Source of the DNA: Verrucomicrobiaceae bacterium
Lineage (GTDB): Bacteria > Verrucomicrobiota > Verrucomicrobiia > Opitutales > Intestinicryptomonadaceae
Assembly (NCBI GenBank): GCA_015061955.1
Contig: SUVO01000016.1
Span: 1 to 56,182 of the forward strand
Reading direction: 5' to 3'
DNA length: 56,182 bases
Part shown: piece by piece, positions 26,724 through 36,800 of the stretch
Layout: every line of letters begins with the position of its first letter
Position numbering within the stretch: the stretch's first letter is position 1
Program-made: the position numbers and the translations under genes
The notes under the pieces: model-generated
Told to the model about the DNA's origin: nothing
Database searches by the model: none
What the model saw: the letters and a program-made list of their open reading frames with translations, nothing else

Positions 26724-28424
26724 ATGAAATTATCTGTAATAAATAGCAAATATATTTTGATTAAGGTAATTGGCGAAGGTGGTTTTGGCAAAGTTTGGTT
26801 GGCAAACGATGATAACAACAATTTTTTTGCTGTAAAACAAATAAAAAACATTACACCTCAAAGCCATGAATATAAGGGCGTAATGCACTATAAGAAAATT
26901 TCAGATGAATTAAATTCGAATTATCTGATAAAAATTTTAGACATTGCAATTGAAAACGATACACTCTACTACGCAATGCCTTTGTGCGATTCAATAAAAA
27001 CATCGAAAGAATATTTTGAGGAATTTGAAGAGAACGATGTATCGGAAATATCGCCTTTAGACGACAAATGGGAGCCTCGTACATTACAAACCGACATAGA
27101 ATTACAACGCTCAAAAAATGAATGGTTTGATAGGCATGAAATATGTGCTTATATCAAACCGATAATAAAGGCAGTCGATACCCTCAGCCAAAAAGGATTT
27201 CTTCATCGCGATATAAAACCTGCCAACATAATGTTCTTCAATGGCGTTCCGTGTTTGGGGGATGTTGGACTTCTTACAGCCGATACCGTTTCAGTAAGTT
27301 CTGCAGGAACACCATATTATTTGGCACCCAAATGGTTTATAGATTCGCATGGCAACCCAGATATATGGGGCTTAGCAATGACTTTGTTTACGCTCTTGTC
27401 TGGTTCAACGCCCGAGTTATACGGACGTCAGGCATATCGTTTCCCTCCACAAGGGAAAGAAAAAATGACCACCAAAAACATCATTGCTTGGGACAATTAT
27501 TATCAAATAATCTTAAATGCTACCTCGAAAAATTTGCGTGAGCGTTATGCAAGAATTTCTGATTTTGCAGTAGATGTAGAGCTAATAGCTACCGATAATT
27601 TCAATAAACCAACTCCCGATATAAACGCACAACATTTTGATACAGCATTGCGCAAACATCGCTTGCGAAAAAATATCATAATGGGGATTGTTGCCTTGAG
27701 TATGTTAGTTTGCACATTCTTTATCGGACGATACACTTCGCCTCCAACAAAAGTTGTAGAATATTTACCTGCTCCGAAATCTACCTATGATAAAGTCTTA
27801 GAATTTATAGACCACAGAACAAACATCCTCAAAAATTGGAAGACAAATAAAAATATAATACAAGACTTCGATAAACTTATCGATGAAGGAATTAACGTCA
27901 GAAGTGATAGTCCTCGAGAAGAATTTCACGTTTGGAGTAATATTTTTGCCGTCTATAAAGATAGCGACCACAAAATTGAGTACTACAAGCTCTTGCCATT
28001 TTTAGTAGAACATTACTCGAAGCAAGGTAATAATCAACGAGTAGAAAATATTGTAAAAGCTTTAAAAGAGTATCCTTTGCCACCAAATTATAGCAGAGCA
28101 ACAATAAAGGAGCTTTTAGAATTCAGTAAATTTATGCATAAGTATAATATCACAATTCCAAAAACAGATGTTGATAGTGCACTTAACAATAAACTTAAAG
28201 AACAAACAACAGATGAACTCGTAAAAATCTACCATCTGGCAAAAAAATATAACTTAGAAATGTCAATGATAAGCATTAGAAATATTCTCTATAGAAGATA
28301 TATGCACGAACATCGTAAATCTGATCCCAAAAGTGGAAGAATGGCATCAAGAAAAGAATTGTTTTTATTGCCAAAATTAGCTGATAAATATGTAAAAGAA
28401 CTCTTAAAAGAAAAAGAAAAATAA
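26724..28424 (+). CDS. membrane Ser/Thr protein kinase (PknB-like)
   Basis: Protein of 566 residues. The kinase domain (about 1-290) shows the Gly loop GEGGFGKVWLA (17-27), catalytic Lys38 (FFAVKQIK), HRDIKPAN with Asp163, and DIWGLAMTLFTLLSG. Two usual motifs are altered: DFG is DVG (180-182) and APE is APK (201-203). One membrane helix (about 317-336) separates it from an exported helical domain of about 230 residues with TPR-like heptads, presumably the sensor. It is transcribed divergently from the ECF sigma gene and has its own terminator. The active-site Lys, HRD Asp and metal Asp180 are kept, so catalysis is likely. Confidence 0.88.
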   Translation: MKLSVINSKYILIKVIGEGGFGKVWLANDDNNNFFAVKQIKNITPQSHEYKGVMHYKKISDELNSNYLIKILDIAIENDTLYYAMPLCDSIKTSKEYFEEFEENDVSEISPLDDKWEPRTLQTDIELQRSKNEWFDRHEICAYIKPIIKAVDTLSQKGFLHRDIKPANIMFFNGVPCLGDVGLLTADTVSVSSAGTPYYLAPKWFIDSHGNPDIWGLAMTLFTLLSGSTPELYGRQAYRFPPQGKEKMTTKNIIAWDNYYQIILNATSKNLRERYARISDFAVDVELIATDNFNKPTPDINAQHFDTALRKHRLRKNIIMGIVALSMLVCTFFIGRYTSPPTKVVEYLPAPKSTYDKVLEFIDHRTNILKNWKTNKNIIQDFDKLIDEGINVRSDSPREEFHVWSNIFAVYKDSDHKIEYYKLLPFLVEHYSKQGNNQRVENIVKALKEYPLPPNYSRATIKELLEFSKFMHKYNITIPKTDVDSALNNKLKEQTTDELVKIYHLAKKYNLEMSMISIRNILYRRYMHEHRKSDPKSGRMASRKELFLLPKLADKYVKELLKEKEK

Positions 28425-28460
28425 AAAGCATCTACACTTAATATAAACAAATAAATTCTA

Positions 28461-28491
28461 AAACTGCAGTATATTGAACATACTGCAGTTT
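28461..28491 (+). terminator. terminator of the kinase gene
   Basis: AAACTGCAGTA (28461-28471) pairs perfectly with TACTGCAGTTT (28481-28491) and is followed by T-rich sequence. It separates the kinase from the precursor-ligase unit, which must have its own promoter. Confidence 0.9.
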
Positions 28492-28589
28492 TTTTATTTT
28501 TTTGAGAAAAAAATAAAAAAAACAACGAATTAAGAAGTGAACATAATCTATATACAAACCAAAAAATATAGATATATGGAAAAATTATA

Positions 28590-28605
28590 GTCTATTTCAA
28601 TAGAC
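28590..28605. repeat. inverted repeat upstream of the putative precursor gene
   Basis: GTCTATT (28590-28596) and AATAGAC (28599-28605) with a 2-base gap lie 30 bases ahead of the precursor start, in the promoter/leader region 28492-28634. It could be an operator or a leader hairpin. I could not place confident -35 and -10 boxes here. Confidence 0.35.
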
Positions 28606-28634
28606 AATAATTAAACAACGAAAGGAAATAAAAT

Positions 28635-28844
28635 ATGATCATATCAACAATAGTAGCATCAGCAGCACTTATGTCGCCTGTTGATGTAGCAGAAAATATC
28701 AGTCAACCAACTGAACCAATTGTATCTAATGCACCTGTGTCTAAGTTGGAAGAAGAAACCAAAATGGGAGCTAGTGTAAACTATACTTACTCATTCGTAG
28801 GTAATGGAAGTCAGAGCATGGATGATGCAAGATCATGGGATTGA
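28635..28844 (+). CDS. putative graspetide (ATP-grasp RiPP) precursor peptide
   Basis: Peptide of 69 residues with a good ribosome site (AAAGGA, about nine bases before ATG), directly upstream of an MvdC/MvdD-like ATP-grasp ligase. The leader-like part (1-45) is hydrophobic at its start then rich in Glu/Pro. The C-terminal 25 residues are enriched in side chains such ligases join: hydroxyl donors Thr51, Ser53, Ser59, Ser61, Ser67 and acids Asp63, Asp64, Asp69. It ends in the core-like GNGSQSMDDARSWD. The microviridin leader motif PFFARFL is absent, and there is no GG cleavage site. The role as substrate is inferred from position and composition. It could instead be a small exported protein. 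Confidence 0.6.
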   Translation: MIISTIVASAALMSPVDVAENISQPTEPIVSNAPVSKLEEETKMGASVNYTYSFVGNGSQSMDDARSWD

Positions 28845-28856
28845 TATAAATTAAAT

Positions 28857-28884
28857 ATGAGTGGGAGTATTTTCTCCCACTCAT
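28857..28884 (+). promoter_or_regulatory. strong hairpin between precursor and ligase genes
   Basis: ATGAGTGGGAG (28857-28867) pairs perfectly with CTCCCACTCAT (28874-28884) around a 6-base loop: an 11-bp stem 12 bases after the precursor stop and 24 bases before the ligase start. No T run follows, so it is not a classical terminator. It probably stabilises the precursor mRNA 3' end or reduces ligase expression relative to the precursor, a common arrangement in RiPP loci. Confidence 0.7.
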
Positions 28885-28908
28885 TCAACTCTAAAAACAA
28901 GACAAAAT

Positions 28909-29811
28909 ATGCTACTTATTATTACATGCACCGAAGATGTTACAACTGAAATGCTTGTTCCATTTTTAGATGGAATTGAAGTTTTTCGTTTTAATATCGA
29001 CAAATGGAACGAATACGCTTGGGATTTTTCAGATAATGGCTTTGAAGTATTGTCTCCCGATGGAAAACGCCTTACACAAGAAAACTTAAAACTTGTCTAT
29101 TTACGCAAACCTATTTTTTTCAACACAATAGACGTACCCAAAACAGGTTGCCTTGAAAACTGGTGCAGAAAAGAAGTTGAACGCCTTTGGCAAGATTTAT
29201 ATTACGATATGGCTTCAAAAGGGAAAGCTGTTTTAGTGAAGCCCGCAAAAGCAAAGTGGTACAAACACACACAAATGACTCTTGCTCAAAAATATTTTCC
29301 TGTACCTGAATGGCATATAATTCGTGGACACACACCAGATTATTTAAAAAGTGGAAATTGGGTTATAAAAAGTCTTACACAAGAAATGATAGGTGAAGGT
29401 AAACTTTTTACAGTAAAAAGTGTAGATACATCAAAATTAGACCCATACTATCCTTGGTTCTATCAACGCAAGCTCGACGCACAATTCGACATTACAACTC
29501 TTTATGTAAACGGTAAAACTTTTTCTTTTCAACTCGATAGAAGCCTATTAACCAAGGAAGACTGTCGACAAGAAACACCTTTCTTGAAATGGGAAAAATG
29601 CAACTTAACCGCTCAAGAAGAAAATGCCATAGCCTCTTTTATGAAAGATACAGGCTTTGAGTTCGGAAGATTCGATTTTATGAGGAAAGATGGTGTTTTA
29701 TATTTCTTAGAATTAAATCCAAATGGAATGTGGGCTTGGTTAGATTTAGAATTTAAAAATGGTATTTTTGAATGTATTGCACATGAAATCAAAAAGGCAT
29801 ATCACAAATAG
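28909..29811 (+). CDS. MvdC/MvdD-like ATP-grasp peptide ligase (graspetide synthetase)
   Basis: Protein of 300 residues belonging to the ATP-grasp ligases that form side-chain ester or amide links in graspetides. Diagnostic segments are LVYLRKP (62-68, the YxRxP element of this clade), the grasp-fold lysine WVIKSL (151-156), FGRFDFM with Asp256, and LELNPNGMWAWL with Glu268 and Asn270 for Mg-ATP binding. NPNGxW is the hallmark of MvdC/MvdD and separates them from RimK or Ddl. The ATG at 28909 is used; a GTG upstream lies within the intergenic hairpin. No second ligase, acetyltransferase, peptidase or ABC exporter is seen within this locus. Confidence 0.87.
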   Translation: MLLIITCTEDVTTEMLVPFLDGIEVFRFNIDKWNEYAWDFSDNGFEVLSPDGKRLTQENLKLVYLRKPIFFNTIDVPKTGCLENWCRKEVERLWQDLYYDMASKGKAVLVKPAKAKWYKHTQMTLAQKYFPVPEWHIIRGHTPDYLKSGNWVIKSLTQEMIGEGKLFTVKSVDTSKLDPYYPWFYQRKLDAQFDITTLYVNGKTFSFQLDRSLLTKEDCRQETPFLKWEKCNLTAQEENAIASFMKDTGFEFGRFDFMRKDGVLYFLELNPNGMWAWLDLEFKNGIFECIAHEIKKAYHK

Positions 29812-29953
29812 TAAATATATATTGAGTGGATTGACTATTATTGTAGTTGCAATACTATTTATTAGTATAATGTTTTTATTCAAAAGTATCTGTAATGCAA
29901 ACGCATTACAACCCAACTTTGAACAATTAAAAACAGAATATCAAAATCAATAA
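29783..29953 (+). CDS. small single-pass membrane protein
   Basis: Protein of 56 residues: a basic N terminus, one long hydrophobic helix (about 15-35, LSGLTIIVVAILFISIMFLF) and a polar tail. Its ATG lies inside the last codons of the ligase gene (29-base overlap), which suggests coupling. A start 24 bases earlier is possible. No ribosome site or family is evident, so it could be a chance frame, but the hydrophobic pattern and operon position argue for a gene. Confidence 0.45.
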   Translation: MKSKRHITNSKYILSGLTIIVVAILFISIMFLFKSICNANALQPNFEQLKTEYQNQ

Positions 29954-29979
29954 ACAAAAAACACTAAAAAAAACAACAA

Positions 29980-30255
29980 ATGAAAAGAAAACTATTTAAA
30001 TATTTTTTGGCAATAGTTATATTGATAATTATCCCCTCTTGGCAATTGATAAAATATTATAACTACATAGAGTTCCTCGAACATAAACCTTCCGTCTCCA
30101 GCGATCACATCTATACTATCGAATGCTATGGGATTCCTATGCTAGCTCATCTTTTAATGATTGTATGCGCTTATTTTTCTATAAAGCTTATAAATGTAGA
30201 AGCTAAAATTGAACAAGCATTAAAAGCTATAAACAACGCAAAACAGAAAGAATAA
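29980..30255 (+). CDS. small membrane protein, two predicted helices
   Basis: Protein of 91 residues with hydrophobic helices at about 8-23 (YFLAIVILIIIPSWQ) and 52-70 (IPMLAHLLMIVCAYFSIKL), then a short basic/acidic helical tail. The stop is one base before the next gene's start. No recognised family. Its place in the putative graspetide unit might hint at immunity or export assistance, but nothing in the sequence proves that. Confidence 0.6.
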   Translation: MKRKLFKYFLAIVILIIIPSWQLIKYYNYIEFLEHKPSVSSDHIYTIECYGIPMLAHLLMIVCAYFSIKLINVEAKIEQALKAINNAKQKE

Positions 30256-30256
30256 A

Positions 30257-30766
30257 ATGAAAAAGATTATATTAACATTACTTATCGCATCATTTTACAC
30301 TATTGCATCATTTGGGGCAGGACTTACACTTAAACAAATGGCAAAACAGGGAAACCCTTCTGCACAACTGCTTATTAAGATTTTTAAAGAAGATAATGAA
30401 TATGGATTCCTTCTCCCAGAAACCAAGATTGCACGCAATAAAGCTCCCCAATGGGCTCACCAACAAGCCGAACAAGGCGATCCTTGCGCGCAAGTTATTC
30501 TTGCGTTGTGTTATGCTGATGGGTATGGAGTAAAACAATGCAGTATGAAAGCTTTCGCTTGGGCTTCTTTGGCTAACTGGAAAGGACTTAACATAGCAAA
30601 AATAATGTTGGAAACCCTAAAAAAAGAATACCTAACAGATGTTCAGCTAAAAATAGCCTTAAAAATGGCACAGAACTATCGCAGAGGAAATTTTGGTTAC
30701 GATCCGGAAGAAGACCTCTATAATGCTACTTTTAATAGTAAACCAGTAGATAATGCCTTTGAGTAG
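30257..30766 (+). CDS. secreted Sel1-repeat protein
   Basis: Protein of 169 residues with a signal peptide (about 1-20, LTLLIASFYTIASFGA). It contains Sel1-like repeats: QMAKQGNPSAQLLIKI at the start and AEQGDPCAQVILALCYADGY followed by GVKQCSMKAFAWASLA at about 72-107. Sel1 repeats form alpha-solenoids for protein contacts. It is the last gene before a strong terminator and shares tight spacing with the two membrane proteins. Confidence 0.75.
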   Translation: MKKIILTLLIASFYTIASFGAGLTLKQMAKQGNPSAQLLIKIFKEDNEYGFLLPETKIARNKAPQWAHQQAEQGDPCAQVILALCYADGYGVKQCSMKAFAWASLANWKGLNIAKIMLETLKKEYLTDVQLKIALKMAQNYRRGNFGYDPEEDLYNATFNSKPVDNAFE

Positions 30767-30771
30767 TTTAA

Positions 30772-30802
30772 AAAACACGCATTCTTTTTGAATGCGTGTT
30801 TT
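30772..30802. terminator. bidirectional terminator
   Basis: AAAACACGCATTC (30772-30784) pairs with GAATGCGTGTTTT (30790-30802) around TTTTT. It serves the Sel1-repeat gene and the convergent ribonuclease gene. Confidence 0.93.
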
Positions 30803-30824
30803 GTTTTCTTATAGAATGAAAATG

Positions 30825-32561
30825 TTATTTCAAAATTCTTCCACTGATAGCATCTTGAATACGGAAGTTTTCCATATGGTAAGATGGATCTGCTCGGAAG
30901 GTAAGCTTTAAATTATATGCCTTTTCCAAATTCTTCAAGTGTTCGTAATCTTCGTTTTGCAAACGCTGGAGATTATCGGGATGAAGCATAATTGTCAAAG
31001 CCAACTCTTTATCTTCAGAAATCGACGCACGCAAATTTCTGCATGCAAAAACTATCTTACGCTGAATTTCTGCACTCATTGTGCGTGCCGACTTCACAAT
31101 ACCTTTACCACCACAATATGGACAAGTTGTATAAATGCCACTAGCATTACTTTGAGCATGACGCTGACGTGTCATTTGCATAATACCAAGTTGAGAAATA
31201 GGCAGAACTTGGCTTTTTGCCTTATCCTTTTCCATTTCTTCTTTCAAGCGTTTGTACACAGCTTGTCTATCTTTACGGTTTTTCATATCGATTGTATCGA
31301 TAATTACCAAACCACCCAAATTACGCAAACGCACTTGTCGTGCAGCCTCGGTAACAGCTTCGAGATTTGCCTGCAAGATGAAATCTTTACCATCTTCGCT
31401 CTTACCCTTATGCGATCCTGTATTTACGTCGATTGCAACAAGAGCTTCGGTTTCATCTATAACAATTTCGCCACCCGATGGTAATGGAACTCGGCGTTGG
31501 AAAGTTTGTGCTATCTGACGCTCGATATTATAACGCTCAAAGATTGGTATATTTTCTTTGAAATACTGAATTTTATTGCGAGCCCTACGCGAGATTTCAG
31601 AAACCGGACGCATAATACGTTCGTAATGCTCACGACTATCGATTAAAATTCTATCGGTTTGTTCTGTCAAGAAGTCGCGAACCGTACGCTCGATAAGGTC
31701 GGGTTCTTTGTAAATCATTGCAGGCGCAGGTGTAGTTTCGATTCGCTGTTGGATTTTCTTCCAAACATTCAAAAGCATATGCAAATCGCGAACAAAATAT
31801 GTCCAGCGTTTTCCCTGTCCAGCTGTACGAACTATAACGCCCATACCTTCAGGAATTTTCATTGAACGCAAGATTTTCTTTATTCTATCACGCTCTTTCT
31901 TATCTTCAATTTTTCGAGAAATACCACACTGTCCTGCGTATGGCATAAGCACCAAATAACGCCCTGGAATAGCAATATTTGTTGTTATACGCGGACCTTT
32001 TGAACCAATCTGCGACTTTGTAATCTGAACAATTATTTCGGTACCAATTGGATATTTTTCAGGAATATCCTTAATCGAAAACTTCTGCTGAGCATTTTTC
32101 TTTTGCTCCTTACTTCTATTTTCACGAACAACTTCGTAAGAATTATCGGTAGATGTTGGAAAAATATCCCAATAATGTAAAAACGCATTCTTCTGCTGAC
32201 CTATATCAACAAACGCAGCCTTCAACCCTGGTTCAAGATTTTGAATCTTGCCCTTGAAGATTGCACTAACCATACTTTCATCGCCAACACGCTCAATTTC
32301 AAACTTCTGCATTACGCCATCTTCTAAAAGCGCAACTCGAGTTTCAAAAGGCTCTACGTTTATTACGATTTCACGATATGGAGAATTTTCACGCTTCAGA
32401 AAACGTATAATCTTTTCTAAAAACGGACGTTTTTTAGCACGAAGTTTTGCTTCTAAATTCAACTGTTCCTCCGAAACAGGCTCAACTATTTCTTCTGGAG
32501 GACGTTTTGTTAAAGCAATATCTACTTCTTCTAAATTTTGATTTTTTTCTTCTTTATTCAT
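30825..32561 (-). CDS. rng: ribonuclease E/G family endoribonuclease
   Basis: RNase E/G-type endonuclease for rRNA and mRNA processing. Of 578 residues, the first 60 or so are a charged extension, followed by an S1 RNA-binding domain (about 65-190) and the catalytic domain with VAIDVNTGS (metal-binding Asp378) and VIIDTIDM (Asp422/Asp425). The Zn-link CPYCGGKG (Cys480, Cys483) holds dimers in RNase E. The protein ends soon after the catalytic core, without a degradosome scaffold, so it is closer to RNase G. It is the last gene of the operon starting at the TM2-like gene. Confidence 0.92.
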   Translation of the reverse strand: MNKEEKNQNLEEVDIALTKRPPEEIVEPVSEEQLNLEAKLRAKKRPFLEKIIRFLKRENSPYREIVINVEPFETRVALLEDGVMQKFEIERVGDESMVSAIFKGKIQNLEPGLKAAFVDIGQQKNAFLHYWDIFPTSTDNSYEVVRENRSKEQKKNAQQKFSIKDIPEKYPIGTEIIVQITKSQIGSKGPRITTNIAIPGRYLVLMPYAGQCGISRKIEDKKERDRIKKILRSMKIPEGMGVIVRTAGQGKRWTYFVRDLHMLLNVWKKIQQRIETTPAPAMIYKEPDLIERTVRDFLTEQTDRILIDSREHYERIMRPVSEISRRARNKIQYFKENIPIFERYNIERQIAQTFQRRVPLPSGGEIVIDETEALVAIDVNTGSHKGKSEDGKDFILQANLEAVTEAARQVRLRNLGGLVIIDTIDMKNRKDRQAVYKRLKEEMEKDKAKSQVLPISQLGIMQMTRQRHAQSNASGIYTTCPYCGGKGIVKSARTMSAEIQRKIVFACRNLRASISEDKELALTIMLHPDNLQRLQNEDYEHLKNLEKAYNLKLTFRADPSYHMENFRIQDAISGRILK

Positions 32562-32590
32562 TTGTTTCGCACTTTTTTCGAGCGAAACTT

Positions 32591-33877
32591 TTACGCATAC
32601 TCTCGTCTATGTCGGTAAACACTCTGAACGGTTCCGAGTAAAACACAACAAGTAAGCACAAAAGTTCCACCATAACTTAACATTGGCAGAGGAAGACCTG
32701 TTATTGGCATTATTCCAATTGTCATTCCTACATTTATAAAAGAGTGAGTCATAAATATCGTTGCAATCCCGATGCACAAGTACTGCCCAAATTTATCTCT
32801 TGAAACTTGGGCTGTTCTAACGCAACCAAACGCAACGATAATCGCCATTAAAGTAATGACGAACGCGCCACCAAGAAAACCGCTTTCTTCGGCAACGACT
32901 GAAAAAATAAAATCGTTATATGCCACACTAGACGGCAAATAACCAAGTTTTGCTTGAGTTCCTTCGGTTATTCCTTTACCCAAAAGACCTCCAGAACCAA
33001 CAGAAATTAAGCTTTGTCGTTGATTCCACGTTACTCCCATTCCGCTTTTATCCACGACATCTGGAAGAACAAACGCCAAAATTCTATTGCGCTGATAGTC
33101 TTTCATTGGGAGGGTTAATGCACCCGAAGATCCATACGCATTTTGGCTTGCAGCCTCTTTAGCAGTCATATTGTTTTCACGCAAAAAATTATGATAACCA
33201 TATATATCGGCGGCAACAAGCCCCACTACGATGGCGAATATCGTCAACGTGAGCACAAAAAATCTATATGGTAATTCTGAAATCAAAAGCATTGAAAACA
33301 GCATTGGGAAAAAAACCAACGATGAGCCTAAATCGGGCTGTAAAAATATTAGCAATATAGGGATTATTAAAGCTAAAGCAAGCTTAATCCAAAATAAAAT
33401 TGTTTCTTTAAAAGATCCTATTTTATTTCTGGCCAACATTGCAGCAAGCATTACACACGTTCCGTACTTTGCGACCTCTGAAGGCTGAATAGAGAAAAAC
33501 CCCAAATTTATCCACCGAGTAGCATTATATCTGGACTGTACGAATGGAATTGGTATAGAAAACAATTCTTTCAGCACAAGTGGTATCAGCAACAGCAAAC
33601 ATATCCAATATATTATATGTGCATTCTGAAAAAGCCATTTATAATCTATAAATGCAAACAACAAATAAACAGGCATACCTATGCCAAATATATAAACAAG
33701 TTGCTTTACCCAAAATTGCTTCGACAACTCAATTTCATCGGCAAGATAACTTTGGGCTGAATATATAAACACAACCCCAAACAAGAACAACAACAGCATA
33801 CACACAGGCATTACGAAGTCGAACGAACGACCTCGACGAAGCAAAATGCGAGCAACTGTGTTATCGGTAATATTCAT
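32591..33877 (-). CDS. rodA: rod-shape-determining SEDS glycosyltransferase RodA
   Basis: Peptidoglycan polymerase of the SEDS family (FtsW/RodA) in the inner membrane. The 428 residues contain about ten membrane helices and the conserved [53 protein letters not shown] and [15 protein letters not shown] segments. [15 protein letters not shown] and the lack of FtsW features favour RodA. The start shares one base with the metH stop. No partner PBP2 or MreB gene is in the window. Confidence 0.92.
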   Translation of the reverse strand: MNITDNTVARILLRRGRSFDFVMPVCMLLLFLFGVVFIYSAQSYLADEIELSKQFWVKQLVYIFGIGMPVYLLFAFIDYKWLFQNAHIIYWICLLLLIPLVLKELFSIPIPFVQSRYNATRWINLGFFSIQPSEVAKYGTCVMLAAMLARNKIGSFKETILFWIKLALALIIPILLIFLQPDLGSSLVFFPMLFSMLLISELPYRFFVLTLTIFAIVVGLVAADIYGYHNFLRENNMTAKEAASQNAYGSSGALTLPMKDYQRNRILAFVLPDVVDKSGMGVTWNQRQSLISVGSGGLLGKGITEGTQAKLGYLPSSVAYNDFIFSVVAEESGFLGGAFVITLMAIIVAFGCVRTAQVSRDKFGQYLCIGIATIFMTHSFINVGMTIGIMPITGLPLPMLSYGGTFVLTCCVLLGTVQSVYRHRREYA

Positions 33878-36800
33878 TAATCAACAACTTGAACAGACAT
33901 ATACTTTTGCAAATATTCAACATCAACGCAATCTCTTTTTGCTATATCGGCAACTTGCTCTAAGCTCAAAGACGGCACTACATATTTTGCATTCGGATTG
34001 GCAATCCAAACAGCAACTACACTCGATGTAGGTTGCATCATCATTGACGATGTAAGTTTTACGCCTATTTCTTCAAAATTCAACAACTTTGCAATTTTTG
34101 CTTTCTGCAAATGGTCGGGAAACGATGGGTATCCACAAGCAACACAAATACCATTGTTTGAGCTTTGTTGCCCAGAGCACGCTCCACACTTACAATCAGA
34201 TGTATGTCGCATTTTGAAAACTTCGCAACGCACATACTCCGACAACGCCTCGGCAGAGCAATCGCTCAAACTACGAACAAGCATTGCTGTATAATCGTCG
34301 CCCTTAGCTACCAAATCATCTGCCAATGCATCAACTTCTTTACCCATTGTGGCAACATACAAGCCCACAAAATCTTTTTCTGTTGAAGTTTCATCGGCAA
34401 CATAATCAGCCACCGAAACGCATTCACCATTAGCATCGGGAATTTGGTTTCGTACAAATTGCAAAGTTTCAACAACCACATTGTTCTCGTCTAACAACAT
34501 TACAGAAGCATTGCTACTCTGAGCTGTAAACATTTTTGCTTTAACCTTTGGTTTAGCAGTATTTTTCAGCAACGCTAAAGCACCTGCAATATCTTCAAAA
34601 AATTCTTTTTGTTGTGGAGTTTTTGCTACTTCATTCAAAGAGGAACATTTCATACCCCACGTTTTGAAAAATATGTGCCATGGAATATAACGTTCGATTT
34701 TTTCAAAATCAACATCGAGCATTACAGAGTTTTCAAACGGACGCTCTTTTCGCGAATTCAGAACATACTTATGCGCACGTTCTTTAGCATCTTCAAAAGA
34801 TAACATTTTTGAAGTTTTTTGAATTTGTTGTTTCTGCTCAAACGCATCTCGCAAATTTTGCTGATTAGCTAAAATTTCAAGTTTACTTGCCTTACTTGAA
34901 CTGCCCAACAAACTATTACATACGCCCGACATCAAGCTTGCATCGCCAACACGTTCCACAATTCCCGAATACAATGGTGCTAATTTTACTGCCGTATGCA
35001 ATTTACTTGTTGTAGCCCCACCAACTAACACAGGAACTTTCAAGCCTTCACGTTCAAAAAGCTTCAACACATTTGCCATTTCCTCTAAAGAAGGGGTAAT
35101 CAAACCACTGAGCCCTACCAAGTCGGCATCTCTTGAAGCTTCTAAAATTTTATCTGGCTCAACCATCACTCCCAAATCGACAACGTTAAACCCGTTACAC
35201 GACAACACAACATTAACAATATTCTTACCGATATCGTGAACATCGCCCTTCACTGTTGCTATAACAATTTTAGCACCCTTATTTTGAGCCGATGATGTCA
35301 TATATGGCTCAAGTGCCGATACTGCTTTTTTCATTACACGCGCACTTTTTACCACTTGTGGTAAAAACATTTTACCAGCACCAAACAACTCACCAACTTT
35401 TTTCATGGCATTCATTAAGGGTTGTTCAATAACGGCAATAGCAGAACCAAGTTCTTTATAAAAATGCAATGCAATTTCTTCAGCTTTATCATCTAAGCCT
35501 TTTATAAATGCAGTTGATAACTTATCTTGCCACGAAAGCGAATCCCAATCTGATGTGGTCGATGCTTTTTGCGATGCGCCCACCTTGAATTCATCTGCCA
35601 TAGATAACAGATTTTCTGTTGCATCGACTGATGTATTTAAAACAACAGCTTCTACTGCATCGCGTAATTTACCATCAATATCATCGTACGTAGCCAACAT
35701 TCCAGCATTTACAATGCCCATATCTAAACCAGCCTTACGAGCATGATACAAAAATACGCTATGCATAGCCTCGCGAACAGGATTATTGCCACGCAACGAA
35801 AAACTTATATTACTTACGCCTGCACTTGTTCTGGCCAACGGGCATTTTGCCTTAATTTCGCGAACAGCATTTATAAAATCTATACCATAACTATTATGTT
35901 CTGGCATTCCAGTTGCGATAGTTAAAACGTTGGCATCAAAAATAATATCTTCTGGTGGAAAATCTACTTTTTCAACCAACAATTTGTAGGCTCTACAACA
36001 AACCGATATTCTATCTTCTAAAGTTGAAGCTTGCCCAGTTTCATCGAAAGCCATAACAACAGTTGCAGCACCAAACTTTTTAAGTTCGCGTGCATGTTCT
36101 AAAAACTTTTCTTCACCTTCTTTTAGGCTTATTGAATTTACAACACCTTTACCCTGAATACACTTTAAACCTGCAACAATTGTATCCCAATCTGACGAGT
36201 CAATCATAATTGGCACTCGTGCTATTTCTGGATCAGCCCCTACTAAATTCAAAAATTTAGTCATACATTCGGGCGAATTCAACATGCTTTCATCGAAATT
36301 CACGTCGATTAAATTTGCCCCGTTTTCTACCTGATTACGAGCAACCGAAAGAGCATCAGAAAAACGATTTTCTTTAATCATTTTTCTGAATGCAGGCGAT
36401 CCCATTACATTAGTACGTTCGCCTACAAACACAAATGGTGCGTTATTTTCAACAACTTCTAATGCCTCAAGCCCCGACAACAACATCGACTTACTCTTTG
36501 CACGAATTTTGCGAGGCGTAAAATCTTTACAAGCTTCAACAACAGCTTTTATGTGAGCAGGTGTAGTGCCACAACAGCCACCCAACACGTTTACCAAACC
36601 ATCTTTTGCATAAGCACTCAAATAATTTGCAGTATCGGCTGGCATTTGGTCGTAACCAAATTCAGAAAGAGGATTAGGCATACCAGCATTAGGATAGCAA
36701 TGCGTATAACACTCGGCAATGCGATCGAACGTTTCAATATACGGACGCATTTTTTCAGCACCCAGCGAACAATTCAAACCAACAAACAATGGCTGTGCAT

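Noticed and set aside
28861-28908. GTG start upstream of the ATP-grasp ligase, adding 16 residues
   Set aside because: The added codons lie in the intergenic hairpin and give no family-like sequence; the ATG at 28909 begins the conserved N-terminal strand.
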